Under the pieces are notes generated by a model that saw only the letters and a list, made by a program, of their open reading frames with translations, did no database searches and was not told the DNA's origin. Below, piece after piece: positions 63,837 to 64,000 of a stretch of 64,000 bases of DNA. The stretch is from positions 17,376,001 to 17,440,000 of the forward strand of contig CM049413.1 in NCBI GenBank assembly GCA_026929865.2, read 5' to 3'. This stretch comes from Hyperoplus lanceolatus. Lineage: Eukaryota > Chordata > Actinopteri > Uranoscopiformes > Ammodytidae. A program made the translations under genes and the position numbers. The number at the start of each line of letters is the position of its first letter. Position 1 is the first letter of the stretch.

Positions 63837-64000
63837 CTGAACCGGAGAAGGCACTTTGTTGAGAGAATTCTGACAGGCAGAAAACCCAGCTGTGAGGATG
63901 CAAAAGAAGCAAAGGCTCACAGAGAGAGGATTGAGCTACAAGGAACAGTGTTTGGAAGCTTTTTTTCTTTTTGGACCCTATCTTTCTAATGCAGTCCCTT
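63837..64000. other. End of window, no gene seen
   Basis: Non-coding on present evidence apart from possible extension of candidate P. Confidence 0.5.

Overview
This 64 kb window looks like nuclear DNA of a bony fish. It carries teleost-type transposons (a Rex1/Babar LINE, an RTE/Rex3-like LINE, a Tc1 element, many hAT, TTAA-type and TA-type non-autonomous DNA elements, tRNA-derived SINEs) and many long CA/GT, GA, TA and GATA microsatellites. It has no operons, bacterial genes or CRISPR arrays, and no intact host gene. It reads as intergenic or long-intron sequence crowded with mobile elements.

Layout. 0-5 kb: 3' half of a LINE with an intact reading frame, then mostly unique DNA with one palindromic TTAA element (family A, copy 1). 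5-15 kb: dispersed repeat G, a SINE head beside a LINE 3' end, a TA-flanked MITE carrying a hAT, a degraded piggyBac-like element, and local diverged duplications. 15-28 kb: TTAA elements E1 and D, a composite hAT with a perfect 8 bp target duplication, a 1.3 kb Harbinger-like element with very clean terminal repeats, hairpin-rich repeats, and an antisense SINE. 29.6-35.1 kb: the most complex region, an old element (X) interrupted by a Rex1 LINE, a family A copy, a piggyBac-like element sitting exactly in X's right terminal repeat, and a young Tc1 element beside it. 36-40.2 kb: a hAT inside a GATA microsatellite, another hAT with a perfect 8 bp duplication, and TTAA element C. 41-64 kb: a SINE with clear target duplications, TTAA elements B, A3, E2 and B2, an array of a 13-bp GTAACGGGGTTGA motif, many CA/GT arrays, and several short minus-strand open segments with splice-like borders that could be exons of an unidentified host gene.

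How parts relate. Non-autonomous elements (TTAA families A-E, piggyBac-like, hATs, TA MITE) have no transposase here and would depend on enzymes made elsewhere. The SINEs would depend on LINE reverse transcriptase. The only nearly complete enzyme gene is the Tc1 transposase, with all three catalytic acidic residues present but one frameshift. Superfamily names rest on terminal repeats, target duplications and remembered family hallmarks; no database search was possible.
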